DNA of 64,000 nucleotides. Source: Pseudoduganella ginsengisoli. GTDB lineage: Bacteria; Pseudomonadota; Gammaproteobacteria; Burkholderiales; Burkholderiaceae_D. Both the position numbers and the translations under genes were made by a program. Location of the stretch: NCBI RefSeq assembly GCF_009720865.1, contig NZ_WNLA01000010.1:147279-211278 (forward strand). The letters run 5' to 3'. Below, piece by piece: positions 8,096 through 17,382 of this stretch. A model generated the notes under the pieces. It was not told the DNA's origin. It worked only from the letters and a program-made list of their open reading frames with translations, and did no database searches. Within the stretch, counting starts at the first letter, position 1; every line of letters begins with the position of its first letter.

Positions 8096-11000
8096 ACCGC
8101 ATCCATCCGTTTCCCGTTTTGCTGGTTGACGACAATGACAACAATTTGCTGGCATTGTCAGGTTTGCTCGATGGTGTCGACAATCTGGAAATCGTCACCG
8201 TCACCAGCGGCGAAGAAGCGTTGCGCCAGTTGCTGCGGCGCGAATTCGGCCTGGTGCTGCTGGACGTGCAAATGCCCGGCATGGATGGCTATGAAACGGC
8301 CACGCTGATGCGCGCCAATCCCAAGACCCGCCACGTACCGATCGTGTTCGTTACGGCGGAAATGGATGGCGCCCAGTTTGCTTTCCGCGGCTATGAAAGC
8401 GGCGCCGTTGATTATCTGGTCAAACCCATTGAAGCCGTGGTGCTGCACGCCAAGGTCAACGTGTTTGCCACGCTGTTCCGGCAGCGGCTGGCCATCATTG
8501 AATTCGAGCGCTACGTGCACCAGGTGGAAAACGTGCTGGCGGCGCGGCGTATCGGGCCGGAAGGGCAGCAGCTGCGCCTGTTGATCGTTGACGACCAGCC
8601 AGCCAACTTGCTGGCGCTGGAAGGCATGCTCAGTGACCTGGAAGATGTGCAGCTGGTGCGCGCTAACTCGGGGCCGGAAGCGCTGCGTGCCGTGCTGCGC
8701 TCGGATTACGCGGCCGTGCTGCTGGACGTGCAAATGCCGGGCATGGATGGCTTTGAAACAGCGGAACTGATCCGCGCCAATCCCAAGACAGCCACGTTGC
8801 CGATTATTTTCGTCACGGCCGGCATGAAGGGGCGCGATGCCCAGTTCAAAGGATATGAACTGGGCGCAGTGGATTACCTGATCAAGCCACTGGAACCAGC
8901 GATCCTGATGTCCAAAGTGCGCGTGTTTTGCGACTTGTACAGGCAGCGCATGGCGCTGGAGCAGCAAAGCTCGCACCTGGAAATTCTCGTGGCGGAACGC
9001 ACGGAAGCGCTGCGCCGCAGTGCTGATGAATTGACGGAGAGCCGCGAGCGCTATCGCCGCTTGCTGGGCGCCGTGACGCACCAGCTGTTTTCGCTGCGCC
9101 GCAGTGGCGACGCACTGCGTTCCTATGGCCACGGCTCCGGCTGCGAAGCGGTGACGGGCTACCCGCCGCAAGCATTTGAAAACGACCCGACCTTGTGGCT
9201 GACCATCGTGCCGGAAATGGACCGCGCGCAAGTGGCCGCCCGTGCCGCCGCGGCGCTCGACAACAATGCCATCAGCCAGCTGGAACACCGCATACGCTAC
9301 GCCGACGGTTTGCCGCGCTGGGTGCGTTCGACGTTTGTGCGGGCCGGCACGGAAGAGGCGCCGGCTTGCGACGTGCTGATTGAGGATATTGACCAGCGCC
9401 GCCGCGTTGAAGAAGACCGCGCGCGCCTGGTTGACCAGTTGGCGCTGGCCACGCGGGCGGCCCGCCTTGGTATCTGGGACTGGAACCTGGCGACCGATGA
9501 ACTGGTGTGGGATGAACGCATGTACCAGATGGTGGGTGTCACGCCGGGTGAACTGGGCGATGCGCACCATACGTGGCTGGCGACCGTGCATCCGGACGAC
9601 CGCGCGCTGTGTGAACGGGCCAAGCTGCAGGCGCTGGAACGGGACCAGCCTTATGACATTGAATTCCGCGTGTGCCGCCCGGATGGCACGGTAAGGTACA
9701 TCAAGGCCGACGGCCAAGTGGTGCGCAATGCGCAGGGCCAGCCGATGCGCATGACGGGCATCCATTACGACATCACGGAACGCAAACAGGCGGAAGAAGA
9801 AATGCGGCGCCACCGCGACCACTTGCTGGAACTGGTGGATGAACGCACGGCCAGTTTGCTGGCGGCCACCAAGGCGGCGGAAACCGCGAACCGCGTGAAA
9901 TCGGAATTCCTGGCCAAGATGAGCCACGAGCTGCGCACGCCGCTCAATGCCGTGATTGGCTTTTCCCAGCTGATGGCGCGCACGCAGTCGCTGTCGCCGG
10001 ACCAGCAGCGCAACCTGGAAATCATCCACCGCTCGGGCCAGCATTTGCTGACGCTGATTAACGACGTGCTGGCGCTGTCGAAAATCGAAGCGGGCGGCAC
10101 GCAGCTTGATCCTGCCGATACGGACCTGGCGCGGCTGCTCGATGAAGTGGCGGAAATGCTGCGCATCCGCGCGCAGGCTGCGGGACTGGAATTGTCGCTG
10201 GTACTGGAAGGCATACGTGATGAGCAGCTGGCGGTGCGGGTCGATTCCGTCAAGCTGCGCCAGGTGCTGATCAATTTGCTGGGCAACGCGCTGAAATTCA
10301 CGCAACAGGGCAGCGTGCAATTGCATGTCCAGGCGGAAGTGGTCAACGGCCAGTCGCGCGTGGCCTTTATCATCCGCGACACGGGTGTCGGCATGTCGCG
10401 AGCGGACTTGCAGCGCATCTTTGAACCGTTCGTGCAAGTGGGCTCGCACACGGGCGAAGGCGGCACGGGCCTGGGATTGGCGATTTCACGCCAGTATGTG
10501 GAATTGCTGGGAGGTGAACTGGAGGTGGAATCGGAACTGGGACATGGCTCGATGTTCCGCTTTGCGCTGACCTTGCCGATGGCTTCCGCGGCGCCTGCCG
10601 CACCGCTGGTGCTGGGGCAGGTGCTGGGATTGGACCCGTCACAGCGCGGCAGGCGCGTGCTGGTGGTGGATGATGACCGTGAATCGCAGATGCTGCTGGG
10701 CGAATTGCTGGAGCCGCTGGGCTTCGTCGTGGCGTATGCGGGCGACGGCATTGAAGCGCTGTCGCGCATGAACAGTTTTACGCCGCACCTGGTGCTGATG
10801 GACTGGCGCATGCCGCAGCTGGACGGGCTGGCGACGATACGGCGCATCCGCAGCCAGGCCGATGGTCCCCAGCCGCGCATCATCATGTGTACGGCCAGCG
10901 CGTTCGAAGAACAGTGCACGGTGGCGCTGGACGCGGGAGCTGATGCATTCCTGCGCAAGCCGCTCAATGTCAACGAACTGTATGCGCACATTGAAAACCA

Positions 11001-11271
11001 GCTGGGATTGCATTTCCAGCGCGGCCCGGCGCCGGCGCAAGCGCAGGGCGCTATGGCGGCCAACAGCGTGGTGGAAGTGCAGCGGGACGAATTGGCGGCG
11101 TTGCCGGAAGAGATACGGATCGCGCTGAAAGAAGGAGCGCTGGCGCTGGACCAGCACCGCCTGGCGGGCGCGCTGGCCGCCATCGAAGGCCAACACCCGG
11201 ACCTGGCGATGCGCTTGCGGCATATGACTGCCGCGTTCAGGTACCGGGAGTTGTGGGCGCTGCTGCCTTAA
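8092..11271 (+). CDS. Cytoplasmic hybrid histidine kinase with two N-terminal receivers
   Basis: 1059 residues from the ATG overlapping the cheB stop. Order: receiver 1 (from about residue 8), receiver 2 (from about 163), both with the LLDVQMPGMDG phosphorylation site; a short coiled coil; a weak PAS-like domain (about 320-430); a clear PAS/PAC domain (about 453-580, with ERKQAEEE at its end); HisKA with His612 in SHELRTPL; HATPase; a third receiver (from about 855, Asp in LMDWRMP); and a roughly 65-residue helical tail without an obvious HPt histidine motif. No transmembrane segment. No DNA-binding or cyclic-di-GMP output is encoded in the operon, so the final target is elsewhere. Confidence 0.9.
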   Translation: MNRIHPFPVLLVDDNDNNLLALSGLLDGVDNLEIVTVTSGEEALRQLLRREFGLVLLDVQMPGMDGYETATLMRANPKTRHVPIVFVTAEMDGAQFAFRGYESGAVDYLVKPIEAVVLHAKVNVFATLFRQRLAIIEFERYVHQVENVLAARRIGPEGQQLRLLIVDDQPANLLALEGMLSDLEDVQLVRANSGPEALRAVLRSDYAAVLLDVQMPGMDGFETAELIRANPKTATLPIIFVTAGMKGRDAQFKGYELGAVDYLIKPLEPAILMSKVRVFCDLYRQRMALEQQSSHLEILVAERTEALRRSADELTESRERYRRLLGAVTHQLFSLRRSGDALRSYGHGSGCEAVTGYPPQAFENDPTLWLTIVPEMDRAQVAARAAAALDNNAISQLEHRIRYADGLPRWVRSTFVRAGTEEAPACDVLIEDIDQRRRVEEDRARLVDQLALATRAARLGIWDWNLATDELVWDERMYQMVGVTPGELGDAHHTWLATVHPDDRALCERAKLQALERDQPYDIEFRVCRPDGTVRYIKADGQVVRNAQGQPMRMTGIHYDITERKQAEEEMRRHRDHLLELVDERTASLLAATKAAETANRVKSEFLAKMSHELRTPLNAVIGFSQLMARTQSLSPDQQRNLEIIHRSGQHLLTLINDVLALSKIEAGGTQLDPADTDLARLLDEVAEMLRIRAQAAGLELSLVLEGIRDEQLAVRVDSVKLRQVLINLLGNALKFTQQGSVQLHVQAEVVNGQSRVAFIIRDTGVGMSRADLQRIFEPFVQVGSHTGEGGTGLGLAISRQYVELLGGELEVESELGHGSMFRFALTLPMASAAPAAPLVLGQVLGLDPSQRGRRVLVVDDDRESQMLLGELLEPLGFVVAYAGDGIEALSRMNSFTPHLVLMDWRMPQLDGLATIRRIRSQADGPQPRIIMCTASAFEEQCTVALDAGADAFLRKPLNVNELYAHIENQLGLHFQRGPAPAQAQGAMAANSVVEVQRDELAALPEEIRIALKEGALALDQHRLAGALAAIEGQHPDLAMRLRHMTAAFRYRELWALLP

Positions 11272-11315
11272 CCGTGCGACGGCGCTGGCAAATAACGGCT
11301 GGCTAACTCCGTTGG

Positions 11316-11367
11316 GCGGCTTTTACAAAGCCGCGGGGCCGTCAACGCCTGCATGCGCCGCGTTGAC
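11316..11367. terminator. Two adjacent hairpins between convergent genes
   Basis: GCGGCTTT/AAAGCCGC (11316-11323 and 11327-11334, 3-base loop) and GTCAACGC/GCGTTGAC (11341-11348 and 11360-11367) are both perfect 8-bp stems. They lie between the kinase stop and the stop of the oppositely oriented peptidase, as expected for two-way transcription termination. Confidence 0.7.
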
Positions 11368-11377
11368 GTATGCTGCG

Positions 11378-13192
11378 TCACTTGGCCGAAGCAATCCAGG
11401 CGTTAACCTTCTTCTCCAGCAGCGCCAGCGGCAGCGTGCCATCGCCCAGCACGACTTCATGGAACTTCGGCAGGCTGAATTTGTCGCCCAGCGCTTTCTT
11501 CGCCTTCTCGCGCAGTTCAACGATCTTCAGCGCGCCGATCTTGTAGCCCAGCGCCTGGCCCGGCCACGCCATGTAGCGTTCCGTCTGATTCTTCGCCACG
11601 TCCTGGTCGCCCAGCGTTTCATACATATAGGCGATGGTTTTCTCGCGGCTCCAGCCTTTTGCGTGCAAGCCCGTGTCGACCACCAGGCGCACGGCGCGCA
11701 GCAGTTCGTCGTTCAGGTGGCCGAAGTATTGGGCGGGATCGTCGTACAGGCCCATGTCCTTGCCCAGGGTTTCCGCATACAGCGCCCAGCCTTCCGTGAA
11801 GGCGTTGTTGCCGCCGAATTTGCGGAACTTCGGCTGATCCATTTCCTGCGTCAATGCAATGTGGAAGTGGTGGCCAGGTTTGCCTTCGTGCAGGAACAGC
11901 GTATTCATGCCGGTGCTGTTGTATTTGGCCGGGTCATTGACGACGGACCAGAACACGCCCGGGCGGGAGCCATCGGCGGCCGGCGACGTGTAATGATCGG
12001 AGGCGGTGGCGCGCGACAGTTCAGGCTCCAGGCGCAGGTCCAGCTTTGCCTTTGGCATCAGCGTAAACATTTGCGGCAGCTTGGTGTCCAGCAGCGCGTT
12101 CAGGTTGCGGTACACGGCTTGCACTTCATCTTCCGTCTTGAACGGGTAGAACTTGGCTTGCTTGCCGACCCACACCGGCAGGCCGGATGGCGGGCCATCG
12201 TAGCCCAGCTTCGGTCCCAGCACGGCGAATTGCTGCTGGATGCGCGCCACTTCCTTCAGGCCGATTTCATGGATTTGTTCCGGGGTCAAGGCAGTGGTGG
12301 TGGCATCGGCCACATTGGCCAGGTACCACGCGCGGCCATTGGGCAGCGCGCTCCAGCCGGACGTATCACGGCAGGCCGGCAGGTATTCGTTTTCCAGGAA
12401 TGCCGCCAGGCGCTGCAGCGCGGGATTCAGGCTGTTGGCAATGGTGTCGCGGTATGCATTGGTTAAGCGCTGCTTGTCCGCGTCGCTGAACGTGGCGGGC
12501 AGCTTGGTGATGGGCGTGTAGTAAATGCTGCTTTGGGCATCGGCTGCCACCAGCTTTTTGAATTGCGGCAGGGCCGACACCATCAGTGCTTTCGGCAGCA
12601 CGATTTTCTTCGCCATGCCTTCGCGCATATTGGCGATCGCCTGGTCGATCCACGCCGGGGTCTTCGCCAGGCGGGACAGGTAGGCGTCATATTCCTTGAC
12701 GGTGCCGATCGGTTGCGAACCTTCTCCGCCGGCGAAATTGGCCAGCGTGACGGGGATGCTGTCCATCTGGTTCAGCGGCAGCAAGTGTTTTGGGAACGGC
12801 TCGAACGCCAGCAGGGTTTTCAGCTCGAACGCCAGCACGTCATAGTTGATGCGGTCGCTGCGGTTCAACTGCGCGCGGGGAATGGCTTTCAGGCGCTTCT
12901 GGTAGCTGTGGTACAGCGCGTATTGTTTCGCGCGTACTGCCGGCACGATATCCATTGTCATCTGGTCATCGAAGCGGTTGTCGCCATTTTGCGTGGCGCT
13001 GACGGGGTCGAAGCGGGCGACCGCATCATAGTATTCGTCGGCAAGGGCCGCCAATTGCTGCTGCGCCTGCGGTGCGCTGGCGGCAGGTGCTGTTTCAACT
13101 TTGTGGGCAGGGGATGGCGCGGCAAAAGCGGCAGGCGTCCAGGCCAGTGCAACGGCGGTAGCCAGCGCGGCCAGGGTAGAGCGATGATTCAT
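11378..13192 (-). CDS. Periplasmic DUF885 family metallopeptidase-like protein
   Basis: 604 residues from the ATG at 13190-13192, chosen because a typical Sec signal peptide follows (NHRSTLAALATAVALAW then AAFA-APSP). The mature part matches the DUF885 family, recognised by the zinc-site-like FLHEGKPGHHFHIALTQE near the C-terminal third and the downstream GWALYAETLGKDMGLY. Family members are thought to be zinc peptidases, mostly uncharacterised. The reading frame stays open upstream through the repeat cluster at 13235-13501, but nothing there looks like protein. Confidence 0.85.
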   Translation of the reverse strand: MNHRSTLAALATAVALAWTPAAFAAPSPAHKVETAPAASAPQAQQQLAALADEYYDAVARFDPVSATQNGDNRFDDQMTMDIVPAVRAKQYALYHSYQKRLKAIPRAQLNRSDRINYDVLAFELKTLLAFEPFPKHLLPLNQMDSIPVTLANFAGGEGSQPIGTVKEYDAYLSRLAKTPAWIDQAIANMREGMAKKIVLPKALMVSALPQFKKLVAADAQSSIYYTPITKLPATFSDADKQRLTNAYRDTIANSLNPALQRLAAFLENEYLPACRDTSGWSALPNGRAWYLANVADATTTALTPEQIHEIGLKEVARIQQQFAVLGPKLGYDGPPSGLPVWVGKQAKFYPFKTEDEVQAVYRNLNALLDTKLPQMFTLMPKAKLDLRLEPELSRATASDHYTSPAADGSRPGVFWSVVNDPAKYNSTGMNTLFLHEGKPGHHFHIALTQEMDQPKFRKFGGNNAFTEGWALYAETLGKDMGLYDDPAQYFGHLNDELLRAVRLVVDTGLHAKGWSREKTIAYMYETLGDQDVAKNQTERYMAWPGQALGYKIGALKIVELREKAKKALGDKFSLPKFHEVVLGDGTLPLALLEKKVNAWIASAK

Positions 13193-13234
13193 GTGCGGTT
13201 CCTGGGTAAGGTCGAAGGTGAAAGCATACCCATA

Positions 13235-13501
13235 TGGGGTCAGGCGTGCAATCATGCATTCCCCCCGTGGGGTCAGGCGTGCATTCGTGCATTCTCGTCC
13301 AGCAGCAAACCCCGCCAAATCAACCTCTCTGCGGGAAGGACTGCCTTGGCGGCGGCGATTCCGGTGCGGGCAGTGCCTCGACAGCCTGAAACTGTGCGCT
13401 ATCAGCCTGATTTTGCTGCAACAGCAGGGGCGTAAAACCGCGAATGCACGATTGCACGACTGACCCCGCCGGTTAAATGCATCAATGCACGACTGACCCC
13501 A
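13235..13501. repeat. Four copies of a ~26-bp repeat in inverted pairs
   Basis: Two direct copies lie at 13235-13261 and 13268-13294 (both begin TGGGGTCAGGCGTGCA) and two inverted copies at 13442-13467 and 13476-13501 (both end GCACGACTGACCCC). The pairs enclose about 147 bases with no gene. The arrangement, two heads facing two tails, resembles REPIN/BIME-type intergenic elements. The last copy enters the 3' end of the HPP-CBS gene and supplies its stop codon. Confidence 0.8.
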
Positions 13502-14654
13502 GGCCGTCTGCGAGGCGGCTTTCATACAGGGCGGCGACGACGTCGGACTGTGTGACGATGCCGGCGAAGCGGGCTTCGTCGTCGACCACGGGGATGTGGT
13601 GGTGGCCTGAATCCGCCATCAGCGCGACCAGTTCCACCACCGGGGTATCGAGCTGCGCCACCACGGGGTGGGTATGCATGATCTGCCCCACCACTTCCGC
13701 CTTTTCCGTATGCGTGACGCCGCTCTTGCGCAAGAAGCTGCGCAGCCGGTTGCGTACGCCCTGGTAGTCATCGAGCCCGCTATGGTCGAGGAAATCGCCC
13801 TGCGTGACGATGCCGATCACACGCCGCGCGCGGTTCAGCACGGGCAGCGCCGCCACATGGTGGCCGCGCATGTCGCGCCATGCGGCTTCCAGCGCTGTGC
13901 CGAATTCCGCAGTCGCCACGTCCTTCGACATAATGTCCGCGCAGCGAATCACGCCAAAGCGCCGCTTATACGCCTGCAATTCCGTGCGCAGGAAGATTTC
14001 TTCCAGGTCGTCGCGCGATACGTCCAGCACCTGGTTGTACTGCTTCAGCACCGCGTCCAGGTCTTCCGGCTGAAAGCCCAGCCGCATGGTCGGCACCGGG
14101 TCTTGCGTCGCATGGGGATTCGGATGGGGCGCCTGCTGCGTGTGCGGATAACGGCGCCCCGTCAAATTGTTGTAAGCCATGGCCGCCAGCACCATCAGCA
14201 CGGAATTGAGCAGCAGCGGTCCCACTGCAAACTCCACCGCCACCGCGTGCAAGGCGGGCCCGCCCATTGCCACCGACAGCGCCATGCCGCCGCCCGGCGG
14301 ATGCAGGCAGCGCAGCGCAAACATGGCGGCAATCGCCAGCGCCACAGAAAGGGCGGCAACGGCCACGCCATCGCCCAGCCAGCGCACGCACAGCGCCGCC
14401 GCCAATGCCGACACCACGTTGCCGCCCACGACCGGCCACGGTTGCGCCAGCGGGCTGGCCGGCAGGCAAAACAGCAGGATAGCGGATGCGCCCACGCCGC
14501 CCACGAGGAAAAGATGGGCCGGACTATGCGCCAGCAGGAATTGCGAAATCGCGCCGGTCAGCAGCAGCGCGATAAACGCGCCGGCCGCGGCCCGTGCCCG
14601 TTCACGGAAGGACGTATAGCTTTGTGCGGGGAGCAGCGATTGCAGAAAATTCAT
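13482..14654 (-). CDS. HPP family membrane protein with C-terminal CBS pair
   Basis: 390 residues from the ATG at 14652-14654, or 397 from 14675 (which would overlap the Lrp gene by 17 bases); the shorter start leaves a 4-base gap and is my choice. Residues about 20-175 are four or five hydrophobic segments with the family signature LHPPGGGMAL. A linker leads to two CBS motifs (about 240-300 and 315-375; IVTQGDF and IVTQSDV mark the ends of each), which bind adenosyl ligands in other proteins. HPP proteins have been linked to nitrite transport in plants and cyanobacteria; the bacterial role is open. The last residues (GSVVH) and the stop lie inside a dispersed repeat. Confidence 0.85.
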   Translation of the reverse strand: MNFLQSLLPAQSYTSFRERARAAAGAFIALLLTGAISQFLLAHSPAHLFLVGGVGASAILLFCLPASPLAQPWPVVGGNVVSALAAALCVRWLGDGVAVAALSVALAIAAMFALRCLHPPGGGMALSVAMGGPALHAVAVEFAVGPLLLNSVLMVLAAMAYNNLTGRRYPHTQQAPHPNPHATQDPVPTMRLGFQPEDLDAVLKQYNQVLDVSRDDLEEIFLRTELQAYKRRFGVIRCADIMSKDVATAEFGTALEAAWRDMRGHHVAALPVLNRARRVIGIVTQGDFLDHSGLDDYQGVRNRLRSFLRKSGVTHTEKAEVVGQIMHTHPVVAQLDTPVVELVALMADSGHHHIPVVDDEARFAGIVTQSDVVAALYESRLADGLGSVVH

Positions 14655-14658
14655 CAGA

Positions 14659-15144
14659 TTACTTCGGAGTCCCATGCGCGACCAGATGCAGCGGCAGCGC
14701 CGTGGTGTACTTGATTTGTTCCATGGAGAACGCAGATGATACTCCGGACAGCTGCGCCACCTTAATCAGTTTTTTGTAAAAACGGTCGTACCCTTCGATA
14801 TCTGTGGTCACGACTTTTAACAGATAGTCGATATCGCCGCTCATGCGGTGAAATTCCTGTACTTCCGGTAGCGATTCCACCGCTTGGGCAAACCGTTCCA
14901 GCCATTTGTCATCGTGCTGGCTGGTGCGCACGCTGACAAATACCGTGACGGGCAATCCCGCCTTGCGCCGGTTCACGATGGCCACGCGCCGCTCCAGGTA
15001 GCCATCATCTTCCAGCCGCTTCAAGCGCTTCCAGCACGGCGTGCTGGACAACCCCACCTTTTGCGACAGTTCTGCCACGGATAGCGTGCCATCCACCTGC
15101 AGTGCGCCAAGGATGGCGTAATCATAATGGTCGAGTGTATTCAT
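14659..15144 (-). CDS. Lrp/AsnC family transcriptional regulator
   Basis: 161 residues. N-terminal helix-turn-helix (about 5-55, core VAELSQKVGLSSTPCWKRLKRL) followed by the RAM ligand-binding domain (about 70-150; MSGDIDYLLKVVTTDIEGYDRF). This is the typical length and layout of the family. It is divergent from the desulfurase fusion at 15273 and directly upstream of the HPP-CBS gene on the same strand, so it may regulate either. A cysteine- or amino-acid-responsive role is plausible given the divergent desulfurase but is inference. Confidence 0.93.
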   Translation of the reverse strand: MNTLDHYDYAILGALQVDGTLSVAELSQKVGLSSTPCWKRLKRLEDDGYLERRVAIVNRRKAGLPVTVFVSVRTSQHDDKWLERFAQAVESLPEVQEFHRMSGDIDYLLKVVTTDIEGYDRFYKKLIKVAQLSGVSSAFSMEQIKYTTALPLHLVAHGTPK

Positions 15145-15164
15145 TCTATTAATGGCGAAAATTA

Positions 15165-15178
15165 AGCATGTATATGCT
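15165..15178. promoter_or_regulatory. Candidate Lrp operator between divergent genes
   Basis: AGCAT-GTAT-ATGCT at 15165-15178 is a 5-bp dyad within an AT-rich stretch, 20 bases upstream of the Lrp start and about 95 upstream of the desulfurase start. Position suits autoregulation; no binding data. Confidence 0.35.
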
Positions 15179-15272
15179 AAGTGTAGTGGATTTCGCAGTG
15201 AAGTTTGGAATGAATCGTTTCGTACGGCTGCGTAAACTGTTGAGTATCCAGAATTTGACTCAAATCAATACC

Positions 15273-17303
15273 ATGACACGAGAAATTTATCTCGACGGCA
15301 ACGCCACCAGCCCGGTCTTGCCAGCCGCCATCGATGCCGCAGTCCATGCCATGCAACTGTGCTATGGCAACCCCAGCAGCACTCACACGACAGGCTTGCA
15401 GGCGCGTGCATTGCTGAACAGTGCCCGCGAACGCGCCATGCGCGTGATCGGCGCCGGCAACGGGCGTGTGATGTTCAACAGCGGCGCGACGGAAGGCATC
15501 CAGACCGCCGTGCTGTCGTCGCTGTGCGCGTTGCGTGCACGCCGCGATGCGGGGGAAGCCATCGGTACGTTGCTGGTCTATGGCGCGACGGAACACAAGG
15601 CCGTGCCGCAAAGCCTGTCGCACTGGAATACGGTGCTGGGCCTGAACCTGGAACTGGCTGCACTGCCGGTCGATGGCAATGGCTTGCACGATCTCGATGC
15701 ATTGCGTGCGCTGGCGCCACGTGCGGCCATGGTGTGCACGATGGCGGCGAATAATGAAACCGGCGTGCTGTCCGATATCGCCGGTATCGAAGCCGTGTTG
15801 AACGATACGGCATGCACGGCTTACTGGATGGTCGATTGCGTACAGGCGCTGGGCAAGTTCCGTTTGCAGCTGGCTAACAGCCGCATTGATTACGCGCCGT
15901 TTTCCGGCCACAAGCTGTATGCGCCGAAAGGCATCGGCATGCTGTACGTACGCGACGGCGCGCCGTTCACGCCGCTGATCGTCGGTGGCGGACAGGAAAG
16001 CGCGCTGCGCTCGGGCACGGAAAACATGGCAGGCATCGCGGCGCTGGACGCCGTGCTGGCTGCGCTGGAGCAGGGCGGCGTATTCCGCACGCACGACCAG
16101 CTGTGCGACTTCCGCGACCGCCTGGCGGCCAGCCTGCGCCGCGCCTTCCCTGGCATCGTCTTCAATGCGCCGTTTGAACATGCATTGCCAACCACGCTGA
16201 ATTTCTCCGTGCCGGGTTTGACCAGCCGCGAATTGATGGATGTCTTCGATGCGGGCGGCGTGCGTGTCAGCTCCGGAAGCGCATGTTCGTCGGCCAAGGC
16301 AGCGCCCAGCTATGTGCTGGAAGCGATGGGTGTTCCCGCATGGCGTGGCGCCAGCGCGATCCGCATGTCGTTCGGCCCCCTGGCAGACGACGCGATGATT
16401 GCCGCCGCGTGCGGGCAGATCGAACGGTGCGGCGTGATCTTGAATGCCGCCGGCAAAGGCGTCAGCGGCGAAGCGGCGGCACCCTACGTGCTGCAACTGG
16501 GCAGCGGCGGCGACTGCAGCTGGCTGGTGCTCGATGGAGCCAGCAATACTGCCGTCGTGATTGACCCCTGCGCTGAGCATGATGAGCGCATCGCCGCGCA
16601 GCTGGAATACCATGGCTGCCGCATGCTGGCCGTGCTGTCCACGTCGCCACGTCCGGGCCTGGCGATGGCCGGTATAGACAGCTATGGCTGGCCGCTGGAC
16701 AGGGAAGCGCTGGTGTTTGGCGGCCAGCGGCTGGAACGCGCCGATTGCGGCGCCGGCCAGCAAGCGTATTTGCTGGGGACCGATATCGGCACGGAATTGC
16801 CCCGTGCCGCCGTGCGCCACGCATTCATCGGCAATGCGGCGCCCCAGCAACTGTCAGCCTTCGTGCATGACGATACCCTGCTGTGCGCCGCGCGCGATGA
16901 GCACCAGCCGGTATGCAGCAGCTTGCGCGTCACGCGCCGCCAGCCAGGCGACATGGAGAGCGATATGCACCTCGACAGCGAGAGCTTGCACAAGCTGCTG
17001 GCGGATTATCCGAACGCACTGCTGGTCGACGTGCGCGAAAGCGGTGAGCATGCCGCCAGCGGCATCGGCGCACCAGGTGCGGGGCCGGATGGCCGCACGG
17101 TGCTCAGTGTGCCGCTGGGCCGCCTGACCAGCCATATTGGCGGCTGGCTGCAAAGCGGCGTGCCGCTGGTGTTTTGTTGCCGCAGCGGCGCGCGCAGCGC
17201 CAAAGCCGCCGCATGCCTGCGCCGCCTGGGCCACCTGCATGCCTATGACCTGGCCGGCGGCATGGCGCTGACCAGCTGGCATCGGCTGCCGCACGCCGCC
17301 TGA
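15273..17303 (+). CDS. Cysteine desulfurase fused to a decayed MBL-like domain and a rhodanese
   Basis: 676 residues from the ATG at 15273, where the NifS/IscS fold begins (MTREIYLDGNATSPVLPAA). Residues 1 to about 390 are a class V aminotransferase: PLP lysine Lys214 in SGHKLYAPKG and loop cysteine Cys338 in SSGSACSSAK are both present. Residues about 405-540 resemble a metallo-beta-lactamase fold (AVVIDPCAEHDERIAAQLE), but the zinc-binding HxHxDH is replaced by STSPRPGLAMAG, so it should not be a working hydrolase. Residues about 570-676 are a rhodanese with active-site CRSGAR (Cys636). Desulfurase and sulfurtransferase in one chain suggest direct persulfide hand-off. The middle domain recalls persulfide dioxygenases. 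Divergent from an Lrp regulator. Confidence 0.85.
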   Translation: MTREIYLDGNATSPVLPAAIDAAVHAMQLCYGNPSSTHTTGLQARALLNSARERAMRVIGAGNGRVMFNSGATEGIQTAVLSSLCALRARRDAGEAIGTLLVYGATEHKAVPQSLSHWNTVLGLNLELAALPVDGNGLHDLDALRALAPRAAMVCTMAANNETGVLSDIAGIEAVLNDTACTAYWMVDCVQALGKFRLQLANSRIDYAPFSGHKLYAPKGIGMLYVRDGAPFTPLIVGGGQESALRSGTENMAGIAALDAVLAALEQGGVFRTHDQLCDFRDRLAASLRRAFPGIVFNAPFEHALPTTLNFSVPGLTSRELMDVFDAGGVRVSSGSACSSAKAAPSYVLEAMGVPAWRGASAIRMSFGPLADDAMIAAACGQIERCGVILNAAGKGVSGEAAAPYVLQLGSGGDCSWLVLDGASNTAVVIDPCAEHDERIAAQLEYHGCRMLAVLSTSPRPGLAMAGIDSYGWPLDREALVFGGQRLERADCGAGQQAYLLGTDIGTELPRAAVRHAFIGNAAPQQLSAFVHDDTLLCAARDEHQPVCSSLRVTRRQPGDMESDMHLDSESLHKLLADYPNALLVDVRESGEHAASGIGAPGAGPDGRTVLSVPLGRLTSHIGGWLQSGVPLVFCCRSGARSAKAAACLRRLGHLHAYDLAGGMALTSWHRLPHAA

Positions 17304-17382
17304 CGTAACGCTGCCTGACTGAACACTGCCGGCAGGAAACCCGGCAGGCGCGTGTATGTACGGCACCGCACAGTAGCTATAC

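Noticed and set aside
8158..10449. A 763-codon minus-strand frame inside the second hybrid kinase
   Set aside because: Mirrors the kinase codons; histidine/arginine-rich without any recognisable fold.
13235..13501. CRISPR array
   Set aside because: Four repeats occur, but in inverted pairs with unequal spacing and no cas genes.
13193..13525. Extension of the DUF885 peptidase frame upstream through the repeats
   Set aside because: The signal peptide begins at 13192 and the upstream part is translated repeat DNA.
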